NCBI RefSeq assembly: GCF_004797125.1
Contig: NZ_CP038810.1
Location: 3,038,001 to 3,102,000, forward strand
DNA length: 64,000 bases
Direction: 5' to 3'
From: Flavobacterium sangjuense
GTDB taxonomy: Bacteria > Bacteroidota > Bacteroidia > Flavobacteriales > Flavobacteriaceae
The position numbers and the translations under genes were made by a program. The notes under the pieces were generated by a model, which saw only the letters and a list, made by a program, of their open reading frames with translations, did not search any database and was not told where the DNA came from. Shown in pieces: positions 17,092 to 26,416 of the stretch. Position 1 is the first letter of the stretch, and every line of letters starts with the position of its first letter.

Positions 17092-18024
17092 CTACTTCAC
17101 ATCCATTAATTCTACATCAAAAACTAAAGTTGCATCAGGCGGAATTACACCACCGGCTCCACTTGAGCCGTATCCTAAATAAGACGGAATAACAAAACGG
17201 GCTTTGTCCCCAACTTGTAACAAAGCAATTCCTTCGTCCCAACCTTCGATTACGTGACCTTTTCCTAAAGGAAATTCAATTGGTTTTTTTCTTGGATAAG
17301 AAGAATCAAATGTTTTTCCGTTTTCTAATTGTCCTGTATAATGAACTGAAACTGTTTTACCGGCTTCTGCTTGCTTTCCGTTTCCTTTTTGGATGAACTT
17401 ATAACGCAAACCACTTTCTGTTTTTTCAAAACCGGCAGCCAATTTTTCCATGGCTTCTTCCGCTAGTTTTTTAGCTTCTGCAATTCTTTTGGCACGTGAA
17501 CCTTCAAATGTTCTGAACGCTTCGATAGCGTTCCATTTTTGCGCTTCGTCTCCTACTCTAACGATTTCAATACTGTCTATCAAATCGCCTTGTGCAACAG
17601 CATCAACAACATCCTGACCTTCTACTACGTTCCCAAAAACAGTGTGTTTTCCATCTAACCAATTCGTTGGAACATGCGTAATAAAAAACTGCGAACCATT
17701 GCTTCCCGGACCAGAGTTTGCCATAGACAAAACACCTGGTTTATCGTGTTTTAAGCTTGGATGAAACTCATCGTCAAAGTTGTAACCCGGACCACCAGTT
17801 CCAATTCCTTGTGGACATCCACCCTGAATCATAAAATCCGGAATTACCCTGTGGAATTTTAATCCGTCGTAATATGGTTTTCCCATTGGTTTTGCTGAAT
17901 TTTCTAATTGCCCTTCGGCTAATCCAACAAAATTACCAACTGTTCCCGGTGTTAAATCATGTGTCAGTTTTACTAAAATCGAACCTTTAGTCGTGTTGAA
18001 TTTAGCATATATTCCGTTTTCCAT
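17092..18024 (-). CDS. Cyclophilin-FKBP fusion peptidyl-prolyl isomerase
   Basis: A 310-aa protein from ATG 18024 ([15 protein letters not shown]); the longer frame start at 18051 would overlap the promoter element. Residues 1 to about 160 are a cyclophilin domain ([35 protein letters not shown]); about 215-310 are an FKBP domain ([47 protein letters not shown]). A charged helical linker joins them. No signal peptide is visible, so it should be a cytoplasmic dual-fold proline isomerase. The two domains are typical of Bacteroidota two-domain PPIases. Confidence 0.93.
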   Translation of the reverse strand: MENGIYAKFNTTKGSILVKLTHDLTPGTVGNFVGLAEGQLENSAKPMGKPYYDGLKFHRVIPDFMIQGGCPQGIGTGGPGYNFDDEFHPSLKHDKPGVLSMANSGPGSNGSQFFITHVPTNWLDGKHTVFGNVVEGQDVVDAVAQGDLIDSIEIVRVGDEAQKWNAIEAFRTFEGSRAKRIAEAKKLAEEAMEKLAAGFEKTESGLRYKFIQKGNGKQAEAGKTVSVHYTGQLENGKTFDSSYPRKKPIEFPLGKGHVIEGWDEGIALLQVGDKARFVIPSYLGYGSSGAGGVIPPDATLVFDVELMDVK

Positions 18025-18048
18025 AATGTGAATTTTTATTTTGTGGTG

Positions 18049-18056
18049 CAAAGATA
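18049..18056 (-). promoter_or_regulatory. Promoter -7 element (TATCTTTG) of the PPIase gene
   Basis: Minus-strand consensus match 25 nt before ATG 18024. It lies only 13 bp from the oppositely directed element at 18070-18077. Confidence 0.55.
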
Positions 18057-18069
18057 ATATTTAAAATTG

Positions 18070-18077
18070 TAATTTTG
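18070..18077 (+). promoter_or_regulatory. Promoter -7 element (TAATTTTG) of the DUF1569 gene
   Basis: Plus-strand TAnnTTTG match 21 nt before ATG 18099; it covers the TTG at 18075, which argues against that codon as the start. Confidence 0.5.
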
Positions 18078-18098
18078 GTTACCAATAAAAACGAAAAC

Positions 18099-18548
18099 AT
18101 GGGTTCAATTTACAGCAAAGCCGACAATGAAATTGTCATTTCAAGAATCAATAAACTTACACCTGAAAGTAAAGCACAATGGGGAAAAATGACAGTAGAC
18201 CAAATGCTTTCACATTGTCAGGCTCCAATGGATTTTGCCTTTGGAAAAACTCCAATGAGATCTAATTTTATCATGCGCTTATTTGGGAAAATGTTGAAAG
18301 GAAAAGTTTTTAGTTCAACCGAATTCAAGAAAAACAGTCCGACAGCGCCGGCTTTTATCCGAACAGGCACTTATGATTTTGAAGAAACCAAAAATGGGCT
18401 AATCGAAAGAATAGGAGTATTTTCAGATTTGGGACAAAAAGCACTTAAAACTACCAAGCATCCTTTCTTTGGGGAATTGACTTATGACGAATGGAGTCAG
18501 TTGCAGACTATGCATCTTGATCATCATTTAAAACAGTTTGGAGTATAG
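18099..18548 (+). CDS. DUF1569 (DinB-like) protein
   Basis: A 149-aa protein from ATG 18099. It resembles the DUF1569/DinB-like four-helix family: RINKLTPESKAQWGKMTVD, QMLSHCQAPMDFAFG and a C-terminal HLDHHLKQFGV. The conserved His residues (in LSHCQ and HLDHH) are placed as the metal ligands of the DinB superfamily. Cytoplasmic, function unknown. It has its own promoter and is divergent from the PPIase. Confidence 0.8.
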   Translation: MGSIYSKADNEIVISRINKLTPESKAQWGKMTVDQMLSHCQAPMDFAFGKTPMRSNFIMRLFGKMLKGKVFSSTEFKKNSPTAPAFIRTGTYDFEETKNGLIERIGVFSDLGQKALKTTKHPFFGELTYDEWSQLQTMHLDHHLKQFGV

Positions 18549-18560
18549 AAACGTAAAGTC

Positions 18561-18656
18561 CTAGCCCCGATAGAAGTGAAAATCCTGACATTGCTAAAGA
18601 CAATCATGATGAGATTGCTTCGTTCCTCGCAATGACAGATTGTAACGGATAGCGGG
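18561..18656 (-). repeat. Dispersed intergenic repeat, copy A
   Basis: Read on the minus strand it has the blocks CCCGCTATCCG, TCTGTCATTGCGAG, GCAATCTCA, AGGAT and ATCGGGGCTA in the same order as plus-strand copy B at 56979-57058. Both copies keep an ATTGC-N10-GCAAT hairpin. It occupies most of the gap between the DUF1569 gene and trmD. Confidence 0.8.
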
Positions 18657-18678
18657 AAACAGCTACTAAAAAAACTAC

Positions 18679-18686
18679 TATCTTTG
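18679..18686 (+). promoter_or_regulatory. Promoter -7 element (TATCTTTG) abutting trmD
   Basis: A perfect consensus only 4 nt before ATG 18691, so transcription would begin at or next to the start codon, giving a leaderless message. Confidence 0.6.
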
Positions 18687-18690
18687 CACC

Positions 18691-19368
18691 ATGCGAATAG
18701 ACATCATTACCATATTACCTGATTTATTGCGAAGTCCATTTGAAGGCTCAATCATGAAACGCGCCATCGAAAAAGGACTGGTTGAAGTTCATTTTCATAA
18801 TTTGAGAGATTATACCACAAACAAACAAAAAAGCGTTGACGATTATCCTTTTGGCGGTGGTGCCGGAATGGTCATGATGGTTCAGCCGATTGATGATTGC
18901 ATCACGCACTTGAAAAGCCAAAGAAATTACGACGAAATCATATATATGTCGCCTGACGGTGAAACTTTGAACCAGAAAATGGCAAATACCGCTTCGATGT
19001 ATGAAAATATAATTATTCTTTGCGGTCATTATAAAGGTGTTGACCAACGGGTAAGGGATCATTTTATTACCAAAGAAATTTCGATTGGTGATTATGTTTT
19101 GAGTGGCGGAGAAATTGGCGCTATCGTTTTTTGTGATGCTATTATCCGATTAATTCCCGGTGTTTTATCAGATGAGACTTCGGCATTGACAGATAGTTTT
19201 CAGGATAACTTATTATCCGGACCAATTTATACGCGCCCGGCAGATTATAAAGGTTGGAAAGTTCCCGAAGTATTAACCAGTGGTCATTTTGCTAAAATTG
19301 ACAAATGGCGGGAAGACAAGGCATTTGAACATACTAAAAATCGCCGACCGGATTTACTGGAAGAATAA
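18691..19368 (+). CDS. trmD: tRNA (guanine37-N1)-methyltransferase
   Basis: A 225-aa SPOUT enzyme that methylates G37 next to the tRNA anticodon using S-adenosylmethionine, preventing +1 frameshifting. The diagnostic trefoil-knot residues are present: [13 protein letters not shown] (about 55-67), [18 protein letters not shown] and the SAM loop leading to RLIPGVL. Length is standard. It lies 3 nt before the oxidoreductase gene, with rplS next, a partial version of the usual trmD-rplS grouping. Confidence 0.97.
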   Translation: MRIDIITILPDLLRSPFEGSIMKRAIEKGLVEVHFHNLRDYTTNKQKSVDDYPFGGGAGMVMMVQPIDDCITHLKSQRNYDEIIYMSPDGETLNQKMANTASMYENIIILCGHYKGVDQRVRDHFITKEISIGDYVLSGGEIGAIVFCDAIIRLIPGVLSDETSALTDSFQDNLLSGPIYTRPADYKGWKVPEVLTSGHFAKIDKWREDKAFEHTKNRRPDLLEE

Positions 19369-19371
19369 AAT

Positions 19372-20382
19372 ATGGAAAAACCAATAGTTTCTGCAATGCT
19401 TGCCTACGGAATGTCGGGCAAAGTTTTTCATGCACCTTTTTTGGAAACAAATAAAGGATTCGATTTATATGCTGTTCTTGAAAGAAATGAAAAAAAAGCT
19501 GTAAAAGATTATCCTAATATCAAAAGCTACGATTCTATTTCTGATTTATTAGCAGATGAAAAAATCGAATTGGTTGTGGTGAATACTCCAAACGACACTC
19601 ATTTTGATTATGCTAAGTTGGCTTTGGAAGCCAATAAACATGTGCTGATTGAAAAACCCGCAACTACAACTGCTGAAGAATTTCAAGAATTATTGGCTCT
19701 AGCAAAAAAAGTAAACCAAAAAGTACATGTTTACCACAACAGAAGATGGAGCAGTGATATTATGGCTGCAAAACAAATCATCAAATCCGGAAAATTGGGA
19801 GCTGTTGTTGAAATGCATCTTCGCTTTGACCGATACAGACCTGCAATTGGCGTAAAATATTTTAAAGAAACTCCAATTCCAAGTAGCGGAATCTGGTATG
19901 ATTTGGGTTCGCACTTAATTGATCAGGCAATCTCCATTTTTGGAACACCAATAAGTCATTTTGGAATCAAAAATAGCTATCGCGAAAATTCTCAGGTTGA
20001 TGATTTTGGATTTATGCACCTATTATTTCCAAACAAAGTCAACGTATTTATAACAACAAGTCTGCTGATTTCAGATCCGCAACCCGGAATCATAATCCAT
20101 GGAACCAGAGGAAGTTTCGTTAAGGAATTTTGCGACGAACAGGAAAACCAACTTATTAATGGCATGTCACTTTTACATCCTGAATTTGGTCTGGAAAAAC
20201 CAAACAAAGAAGGAAAACTAACTTATTACAACGAAAATGTGCAACAAGTAGTTGAAAGTATTCCGTCGGTTAAAGGTAATTTCAATGCGCTGTTCGATGA
20301 AATTTATCAAAGCATTCGCAACAACAAAGAGTTTTCGGTTGACAATCAAGACATTATAACGCAATTAAAATTATTAGTTTAA
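19372..20382 (+). CDS. Gfo/Idh/MocA family oxidoreductase
   Basis: A 336-aa NAD(P)-dependent dehydrogenase. The N-terminal Rossmann segment AYGMSGKVFHAPFL is the variant found in YdgJ-like members; VVVNTPNDTHF and HVLIEKPATTTAEE give the conserved EKP catalytic Lys motif, and WYDLGSHLIDQA is the C-terminal-domain signature. The substrate is unknown, probably a sugar or cyclitol. It sits between trmD and rplS, separated from trmD by only 3 nt, so its expression may follow trmD. Confidence 0.9.
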   Translation: MEKPIVSAMLAYGMSGKVFHAPFLETNKGFDLYAVLERNEKKAVKDYPNIKSYDSISDLLADEKIELVVVNTPNDTHFDYAKLALEANKHVLIEKPATTTAEEFQELLALAKKVNQKVHVYHNRRWSSDIMAAKQIIKSGKLGAVVEMHLRFDRYRPAIGVKYFKETPIPSSGIWYDLGSHLIDQAISIFGTPISHFGIKNSYRENSQVDDFGFMHLLFPNKVNVFITTSLLISDPQPGIIIHGTRGSFVKEFCDEQENQLINGMSLLHPEFGLEKPNKEGKLTYYNENVQQVVESIPSVKGNFNALFDEIYQSIRNNKEFSVDNQDIITQLKLLV

Positions 20383-20394
20383 CTCAAAAAAACT

Positions 20395-20422
20395 CATAAT
20401 TCATAATTCATAATTCATAATT
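20395..20422. repeat. Four tandem CATAATT units before rplS
   Basis: Four perfect 7-bp units immediately upstream of the -7 element of rplS. Such short repeats may vary in number between strains. Confidence 0.8.
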
Positions 20423-20428
20423 CTTTTT

Positions 20429-20436
20429 TATCTTTG
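20429..20436 (+). promoter_or_regulatory. Promoter -7 element (TATCTTTG) of rplS
   Basis: Consensus match about 73 nt before the rplS start codon, leaving an untranslated leader of about 65 nt. Confidence 0.6.
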
Positions 20437-20508
20437 CCCCCACATTTGACCAACCTCTGGCGAAAACCGTGAATGTTGCTCCGATTTAAAACCATAATAA
20501 TTAGAAAA

Positions 20509-20859
20509 ATGGCAAATTTAGTAGATTTCGTTAATAACGAATTATCAACAAAAAAAGATTTCCCTGCGTTCGGTGCTGGTGATACAATCACAGTTTACTA
20601 CGAAATTAAAGAGGGTGAAAAAACAAGAACTCAGTTTTTCAAAGGAGTTGTAATCCAAAGAAAAGGTGCAGGAATTACTGAAACTTTTACAATCCGTAAA
20701 ATGTCTGGTGCAGTTGGTGTAGAGCGTATCTTCCCGGTAAATATGCCCGCTTTGCAAAAAGTAGAAGTTAACCAAAGAGGTAAAGTTAGAAGAGCTCGTA
20801 TCTACTACTTTAGAGAACTTACTGGTAAAAAAGCAAAAATCAAAGAAAGAAGAAGATAA
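20509..20859 (+). CDS. rplS: 50S ribosomal protein L19
   Basis: A 116-aa protein. I use ATG 20509 ([12 protein letters not shown]); an upstream ATG at 20473 in the same frame would add 12 residues not found in the family. L19 motifs: [46 protein letters not shown] and the basic C-terminus [21 protein letters not shown]. It lies at the 30S-50S interface. A long leader precedes it and a strong terminator follows. Confidence 0.97.
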   Translation: MANLVDFVNNELSTKKDFPAFGAGDTITVYYEIKEGEKTRTQFFKGVVIQRKGAGITETFTIRKMSGAVGVERIFPVNMPALQKVEVNQRGKVRRARIYYFRELTGKKAKIKERRR

Positions 20860-20879
20860 TTCTAAACTTTCTGCTTATA

Positions 20880-20912
20880 AAAAAAGTCCCGATTTCATCG
20901 GGACTTTTTTTA
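20880..20912 (+). terminator. Terminator of rplS
   Basis: Perfect 13-bp stem AAAAAGTCCCGAT / ATCGGGACTTTTT with a 3-nt loop and trailing T run. Confidence 0.92.
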
Positions 20913-21029
20913 TTCTCTCAATTTAAATCTGTAATTTTATCAAATCGACAGTTTTTCAAACTTAAAATGACAATTTCACAATTCAATCGATATCGTGATT
21001 GCAATCAACCAAATTACTGTCATATTATA

Positions 21030-21037
21030 TATATTTG
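21030..21037 (+). promoter_or_regulatory. Promoter -7 element (TATATTTG) of icd
   Basis: Consensus match 36 nt before ATG 21074. Confidence 0.55.
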
Positions 21038-21073
21038 CTATCGCTAAAATTTTAAACGAATAACCTCAACAAT

Positions 21074-22297
21074 ATGGCAAAAATTAAAGTAGCCAATCCA
21101 GTAGTAGAATTGGATGGCGATGAAATGACACGAATTATTTGGAGCTTTATTAAAGAACAACTAATCCTTCCTTATCTGGATTTAGATATCAAATACTACG
21201 ACTTAGGCATAGAGCACAGAGATGCTACTAAAGACCAAGTTACTATCGACTCAGCAGAAGCTATCAAAAAATATAATGTTGGTATCAAATGTGCCACAAT
21301 TACTCCGGACGAAGAAAGAGTAAAAGAATTCAATCTTTCTGAAATGTGGAAATCACCAAACGGAACAATTCGTAACATCGTTGGCGGAACCGTTTTCCGT
21401 GAGCCAATTATCATGAGTAACGTTCCTCGTTATGTTCAAGGTTGGACAAAACCTATTGTTATTGGTCGTCACGCTTTCGGTGATCAATACAAGGCTACAG
21501 ATAAAGTTATCAAAGGAAAAGGAACCTTGACCATGTCATTTACTAACGAAGCGGGAGAAACTACAACTTGGAATGTTTACGACTTTAAAGGTGATGGCGT
21601 TGCAATGTCAATGTATAACACTGACGAAAGCATCTATGGTTTTGCGCATTCTTCTTTTCAAATGGCATTGACTAAAAAATGGCCATTGTATCTTTCTACA
21701 AAAAATACAATCTTAAAAGCATATGACGGAAGATTCAAAGACATCTTTGAAGAAGTGTATCAACAACATTACAAGGCACAATTTGATGCTATTGGAATCA
21801 CATACGAACACCGATTAATTGATGATATGGTAGCTTCGGCAATGAAATGGAACGGTGGATTTGTTTGGGCTTGTAAAAACTATGATGGCGATGTTCAGTC
21901 AGATACTGTTGCTCAGGGATTTGGTTCTTTAGGATTAATGACTTCTGTTTTGGTAACTCCGGACGGAAAAACAGTTGAAGCGGAAGCAGCACACGGAACC
22001 GTAACACGTCATTACAGAGAACACCAAAAAGGCCGTGCGACTTCTACTAATCCAATCGCATCAATCTTTGCATGGACACGTGGATTAGAGCACAGAGGAA
22101 AGTTAGACGGAAACCAGGCTTTAATAGATTTCTGTTTAAAACTGGAGCAAGTTTGTGTGGAAACTGTAGAAAGCGGAAAAATGACTAAAGACTTAGCCAT
22201 GTTGGTGAAACCGGAAGGTTTAACTGCAGCTGATTATTTAACTACGGAAGGTTTCCTTGCAGCAATTAAAGAAAACTTAGATGCTAAATTGGGGTAA
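21074..22297 (+). CDS. icd: NADP-dependent isocitrate dehydrogenase (type II)
   Basis: A 407-aa enzyme converting isocitrate to 2-oxoglutarate in the TCA cycle, producing NADPH. The motifs [32 protein letters not shown], the DDMVA metal site (about residue 250) and the [15 protein letters not shown] cofactor loop mark the eukaryotic-type homodimeric (type II) branch, not the E. coli type or the monomeric form. Own promoter and terminator; monocistronic. Confidence 0.95.
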   Translation: MAKIKVANPVVELDGDEMTRIIWSFIKEQLILPYLDLDIKYYDLGIEHRDATKDQVTIDSAEAIKKYNVGIKCATITPDEERVKEFNLSEMWKSPNGTIRNIVGGTVFREPIIMSNVPRYVQGWTKPIVIGRHAFGDQYKATDKVIKGKGTLTMSFTNEAGETTTWNVYDFKGDGVAMSMYNTDESIYGFAHSSFQMALTKKWPLYLSTKNTILKAYDGRFKDIFEEVYQQHYKAQFDAIGITYEHRLIDDMVASAMKWNGGFVWACKNYDGDVQSDTVAQGFGSLGLMTSVLVTPDGKTVEAEAAHGTVTRHYREHQKGRATSTNPIASIFAWTRGLEHRGKLDGNQALIDFCLKLEQVCVETVESGKMTKDLAMLVKPEGLTAADYLTTEGFLAAIKENLDAKLG

Positions 22298-22321
22298 AAA
22301 TTATCTCAGAAATATATTTAT

Positions 22322-22350
22322 AAAAAGGCGGTCTAAAGATCGTCTTTTTT
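22322..22350. terminator. Bidirectional terminator, icd / exported protein
   Basis: AAGGCGGTC / GATCGTCTT stem with G-T wobbles, TAAA loop and T6 on the plus strand; overlaps the stop codon of the convergent gene by 2 nt. Confidence 0.7.
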
Positions 22351-23020
22351 ATTGCCCTAAAATATCAACTTTATTAATGATAATCGTGGCTTTAACATTG
22401 GTAAATAAACCAGAAAGATTATTTCCTACTATTTCTCCTTTATCATTAAAGATAGAAAACTGAGCAGTGTTTGGCGAAATCATACCTTCATTTAGTGCTT
22501 CAATTACCAATAGGTTTTGACCGTTTCTGAGATTCAGTTGAATTTCTCTATAACCACTTTCTAAAGTAATTGCATCAAATATAACTTGATCATTCAGCCA
22601 AATACGAACAACATCTCCATCGGGATCTCCATAATCCTTAAGCGCAAATTTGGCAATGGCTGTCGAACATTTATACGTTGCTAACAGATAATCTTTTTTA
22701 TAATAATCATAAATTTTACCATCCTCAACTTGCTTATTCATTTTATCGGTATACACTTTAGCCGGACTGGCAAATTGCTCTTTTTCAAAGATGCTTTTTT
22801 CTTCTTCGGGTTTTTTCTTTAATAACGAAACACTTTCTCCTAATTTGTCTTTTTTATCAAAAATACTTGGATACGTTATCGCTTTTGAAGATGTGGGAGA
22901 AACTGCCCCTTTTGGATTTGATATTGGAGCAATCGAAATTGTTTTCTTAGGCTGCTCAAATTGAGAGAAGCCCTTGAAGGAAAAAATTACTAAAAATAAA
23001 AAAGCAAAAGCTGCTTTCAT
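22349..23020 (-). CDS. Exported hypothetical protein, 223 aa
   Basis: I do not recognise a named family. There is a clear signal peptide (KAAFAFLFLVIFSFKGFSQ, cleavage near residue 20), then a low-complexity Pro/Ser/Lys region (about 25-95) and a C-terminal beta-rich domain (about 115-223) with DPDGDVVRIWLNDQVIFD and LNLRNGQNLLVIEALNEG. That C-terminal pattern is reminiscent of small secreted beta-sandwich domains that bind ligands, but I cannot assign one. Divergent from the TonB receptor gene with a 134-nt shared upstream region. Confidence 0.7.
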   Translation of the reverse strand: MKAAFAFLFLVIFSFKGFSQFEQPKKTISIAPISNPKGAVSPTSSKAITYPSIFDKKDKLGESVSLLKKKPEEEKSIFEKEQFASPAKVYTDKMNKQVEDGKIYDYYKKDYLLATYKCSTAIAKFALKDYGDPDGDVVRIWLNDQVIFDAITLESGYREIQLNLRNGQNLLVIEALNEGMISPNTAQFSIFNDKGEIVGNNLSGLFTNVKATIIINKVDILGQ

Positions 23021-23115
23021 ATAGGAGATTTATTTAAGTTGTAAAAGTATTTAAAATCAAACCAATAAATTCTTGTAATTAACCAAAAGTTAACAAATGC
23101 TTACAACTTTTAAGC

Positions 23116-23123
23116 TAAATTTG
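23116..23123 (+). promoter_or_regulatory. Promoter -7 element (TAAATTTG) of the TonB receptor gene
   Basis: TAnnTTTG match 31 nt before ATG 23155. Confidence 0.5.
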
Positions 23124-23154
23124 TTAAGCCCATAAAATTTCCAACACAACAATC

Positions 23155-25527
23155 ATGCGAAAAAAAATAAAAATATTATTTTATTTGCTTTTGATTCCCA
23201 CACTACTATTGGGTCAAAAAAAATACACTCTCAGTGGAACTGTCTTTGAAGATAAAAACAAGGAGACACTCATAGGCGCTTCGCTTTATATTACCGAAAC
23301 CAAAACTTCATTCAGCACCAACGAATATGGCTTCTTCTCTATCACGATTCCGGAAGGAGAATATACTGTCACCATCAGTTATATAGGATATAAAACCGTT
23401 GAGGAGAAAATTATATTAAATCAGGATATCAGAAAAAATATACTGCTTGGCGCAAATAATCAGGTATTAGACGAAGTTGTAGTCGTTGGTTATAAAAAAA
23501 GAGTAGATATCCGAAAACCTGAAATGAGTGTCAACAAACTCACTATCCAGGAAATAAAGGAAATGCCTGTTATCTTTGGTGAAGTAGATATCATAAAATC
23601 TATTTTGACATTACCCGGAGTTACCAATGCCGGTGAAGGGCAATCCGGCTTTAATGTTCGTGGTGGTGGTGCAGACCAAAATCTGATACAGCTCGATGAA
23701 GCTACCATTTACAATTCCTCACATCTTTTTGGTCTTTTTTCGGTATTTAATCCTGATGCGATAAAGGATTTGAAACTCTACAAAGGTGGAATTCCTGCAC
23801 GTTATGGAGGAAGATTATCTTCCATACTTGATATTTATCAGAAAGAAGGAAATAAAAATGATTTTCACGTAAATGGTGGCATTGGTCTAATAACGAGTAG
23901 AATACTTGCTGAAGGTCCAATTGTTAAGGACAAAGGCTCTTTTGTAGTTGCCGGAAGAGGTTCTTATGCGCATCTCTTTTTAAAATTATTCAACAATCCC
24001 AACTCGGCTTATTTTTACGACTTGAATACCAAATTGAGTTATTCGCTAAATGAAAAGAACAATATTTATCTATCAGGCTATTTTGGTCGTGATGTTTTTC
24101 AATTGAGCGACAGTTTCAAGAATACGTATGGAAATGCAGTTCTAAACCTCAGGTGGAATCACCTGTTTTCCGACAAGTTGTTTTCCAATCTTTCGCTGAT
24201 TTACTCTGATTATTATTACGGTCTACAATTAGATTTTGTCGGACTTGATTGGGAAAGCGGCATCAAGAATATTAATTTAAAGTATGATTTCAAGCATTAT
24301 TTAACTGATAAATTTAAACTCAATTACGGCATCCATGGCAATTACTACACTTTTAATCCGGGAACCGTAACTCCGACAGGAAAAGATTCGAGTATCAATC
24401 CGGATCAGCTCGCCAGAAAATATGCTTTTGAATCGGCAATTTACGTTGACGCTGAGCATAAGATTACAGAGAATATAGCCCTTTCCTATGGTTTACGTCT
24501 TAGCTCATTTTTAAGGCTGGGACGCCAAACCATGAATATTTACGAAAACAATCAACCTGTTATTTTTAATCCGGAATTTTCTATTTATCAAAGTGCCGAA
24601 CCCATAGATTCCGTTTATTATCAAAGAAACAAGACTATTGCCAAGTTTGACAATCTGGAACCGCGGTTTGCTATTTCATATGCTATCAATGAAAATCAGT
24701 CTGTCAAAGCAAGCTATAACAGAATGTCCCAGTACCTTCATTTAATTTCAAATACGCAATCACCTACTCCACTTGATGTATGGGCTCCGAGTGATCATTA
24801 CCTCAAACCGCAATTACTCGATCAGGTGGCTTTGGGTTATTATCAGAATTTTAAAAACGATGCATATTCATTGGAAACTGAAACCTTTTTCAAAAAAATA
24901 AAGAACCGGATTGACTATATTGATGGTGCCAATCTGATTGCCAATGAAGCCATAGAAAGAGTAGTGCTCAACGGAAGAGCAAGAGCATACGGCCTTGAAG
25001 TGTTATTCAGAAAAAATGAAGGCAGAGCTACAGGTTGGGTATCCTATACACTTTCAAGAACCGAACAGCAAGTGCCGGGAAGAACACCTGAAGAAACCGG
25101 AATCAACAATGGCCGATGGTATAAAACCGGTTTTGATAAAACGCACAACCTGGCAGTTGTTGGAAATTATAAACTGAATGACAAATGGCGCTTTGGTGCT
25201 AATTTTATCCTACAGACAGGACAGCCTGTTACGTTCCCAAATGGTCAATATGTTTACGAAGGGATCACTGTCCCGAGTTACTCCAGTCGTAACGAAGAGA
25301 ATCTTCCGGCCTACCATCGTCTGGATGTTTCAGCAACATTAACTTCGAGAAAAAACAAAAACCGGAAATGGAAATCAGAATGGGTATTTGGAATATACAA
25401 TATCTACCATCGGCAGAATGCCGCTTCCATCACTTTCAGACAAAATGATGAAACGGCAGCAAATGAAGCCGTTCGGCTGACTATTTTCGGTATTGTACCG
25501 AGCGCAACCTATAATATAAAGTTCTAG
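23155..25527 (+). CDS. TonB-dependent receptor with carboxypeptidase-like N-domain
   Basis: A 790-aa outer-membrane protein: signal peptide (1-20), carboxypeptidase-regulatory-like domain (about 22-105; YTLSGTVFEDKNKETLIGAS), plug with LDEVVVVGYKKR and SGFNVRGGGADQNLIQLDE, and a 22-strand barrel to the terminal aromatic SATYNIKF. It imports an unknown substrate using TonB energy. The DUF4249 lipoprotein gene starts 3 nt after its stop, a standard pairing in Bacteroidota, so the two probably form one surface complex. Confidence 0.93.
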   Translation: MRKKIKILFYLLLIPTLLLGQKKYTLSGTVFEDKNKETLIGASLYITETKTSFSTNEYGFFSITIPEGEYTVTISYIGYKTVEEKIILNQDIRKNILLGANNQVLDEVVVVGYKKRVDIRKPEMSVNKLTIQEIKEMPVIFGEVDIIKSILTLPGVTNAGEGQSGFNVRGGGADQNLIQLDEATIYNSSHLFGLFSVFNPDAIKDLKLYKGGIPARYGGRLSSILDIYQKEGNKNDFHVNGGIGLITSRILAEGPIVKDKGSFVVAGRGSYAHLFLKLFNNPNSAYFYDLNTKLSYSLNEKNNIYLSGYFGRDVFQLSDSFKNTYGNAVLNLRWNHLFSDKLFSNLSLIYSDYYYGLQLDFVGLDWESGIKNINLKYDFKHYLTDKFKLNYGIHGNYYTFNPGTVTPTGKDSSINPDQLARKYAFESAIYVDAEHKITENIALSYGLRLSSFLRLGRQTMNIYENNQPVIFNPEFSIYQSAEPIDSVYYQRNKTIAKFDNLEPRFAISYAINENQSVKASYNRMSQYLHLISNTQSPTPLDVWAPSDHYLKPQLLDQVALGYYQNFKNDAYSLETETFFKKIKNRIDYIDGANLIANEAIERVVLNGRARAYGLEVLFRKNEGRATGWVSYTLSRTEQQVPGRTPEETGINNGRWYKTGFDKTHNLAVVGNYKLNDKWRFGANFILQTGQPVTFPNGQYVYEGITVPSYSSRNEENLPAYHRLDVSATLTSRKNKNRKWKSEWVFGIYNIYHRQNAASITFRQNDETAANEAVRLTIFGIVPSATYNIKF

Positions 25528-25530
25528 ATT

Positions 25531-26346
25531 ATGAAAAAGATAAGCATCCTTCTTTTAACCCTCATTTTCTTTACTTCGTGTGAGAAAGTAATTGATGTTG
25601 GTCTCAATACTGGCGAACCCAGATTAGTTGTAGAAGCATCTATCAGATGGTATGAGGGAACCGATGGCAGCCAACAAAAAATAAGGCTGTCCACTACTAC
25701 GGATTATTTTGCCTCAGAAGTTCCTGCAGTTACCGATGCAGTAGTATTTGTTACTAACAGCAGCGGACAGGTTTTTACATTTATACAAAATGAGCTTCCG
25801 GGAACTTACGAATGCAATGATTTTATTCCGGTGGTGAACGAAAACTATACGTTGACCATTTCTTATCAGGGAGAAACCTATACTGCCACTGACGCCTTAC
25901 TTGATACACCAACAATCACTCGTGTTGAACAAAAAAACGATGCCGGTGCACTTGGCAATGAAACCGAGGTTAAGTTCTTTTTCAATGATATCGTTAATGA
26001 GACCAATCACTACTTTATAAGAATTGACGATCCTTACAAGGTTATTCCTGAATATGGCGTTTTGGAAGACCGTTTTTTTCAAAACAATGAAATGTTTGCA
26101 TTGTATTATAGTGAAGATCTAAAGCCCGGTGATACGCTCAAGTGTACACTAAACGGCGTGACACTGAACTATTACAATTATATGAATGTCTTATTAATGC
26201 AGACAGGCACTAACAATATGGGGCCATTTTCGACTCCGCCTTCAACGGTTAGAGGTAATGTGGTAAATCAAACCAATTTTGACAATTTTGCCTTAGGCTA
26301 TTTCAGGCTGAGTAAAACTTCTGTAAACGAATATATCATTCAATAA
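25531..26346 (+). CDS. DUF4249 surface lipoprotein
   Basis: A 271-aa lipoprotein: signal ending FFTSC (Cys about 17), followed by EKVIDVGLNTGEPRLVVEAS, the DUF4249 opening. The body is beta-rich (VTDAVVFVTNSSGQV, YTLTISYQGETYTA, FFFNDIVNETNHYF). DUF4249 proteins accompany TonB receptors and may act as a lid or capture subunit, by analogy with SusD; that role is inferred. Co-transcribed with the preceding receptor. Confidence 0.9.
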   Translation: MKKISILLLTLIFFTSCEKVIDVGLNTGEPRLVVEASIRWYEGTDGSQQKIRLSTTTDYFASEVPAVTDAVVFVTNSSGQVFTFIQNELPGTYECNDFIPVVNENYTLTISYQGETYTATDALLDTPTITRVEQKNDAGALGNETEVKFFFNDIVNETNHYFIRIDDPYKVIPEYGVLEDRFFQNNEMFALYYSEDLKPGDTLKCTLNGVTLNYYNYMNVLLMQTGTNNMGPFSTPPSTVRGNVVNQTNFDNFALGYFRLSKTSVNEYIIQ

Positions 26347-26354
26347 AAAGCTTG

Positions 26355-26413
26355 AAGTTGGAAGTTCTTTTATTTAACGCTAACTTCGTGCTTCCATCTC
26401 TAACTTCTAACTT
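26355..26413. repeat. Imperfect inverted repeat before the thiamine kinase gene
   Basis: AAGTTGGAAGTT (26355-26366) and AACTTCTAACTT (26402-26413) are complementary at 11 of 12 positions. The word style resembles the inverted repeat at 31559-31602. It could terminate the DUF4249 transcript, though no T run follows. Confidence 0.4.
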
Positions 26414-26416
26414 TAA

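Noticed and set aside
26347..26416. TPP riboswitch before the thiamine pyrophosphokinase gene
   Set aside because: The gap is only 70 nt, lacks the THI-box core words and consists of an imperfect inverted repeat.
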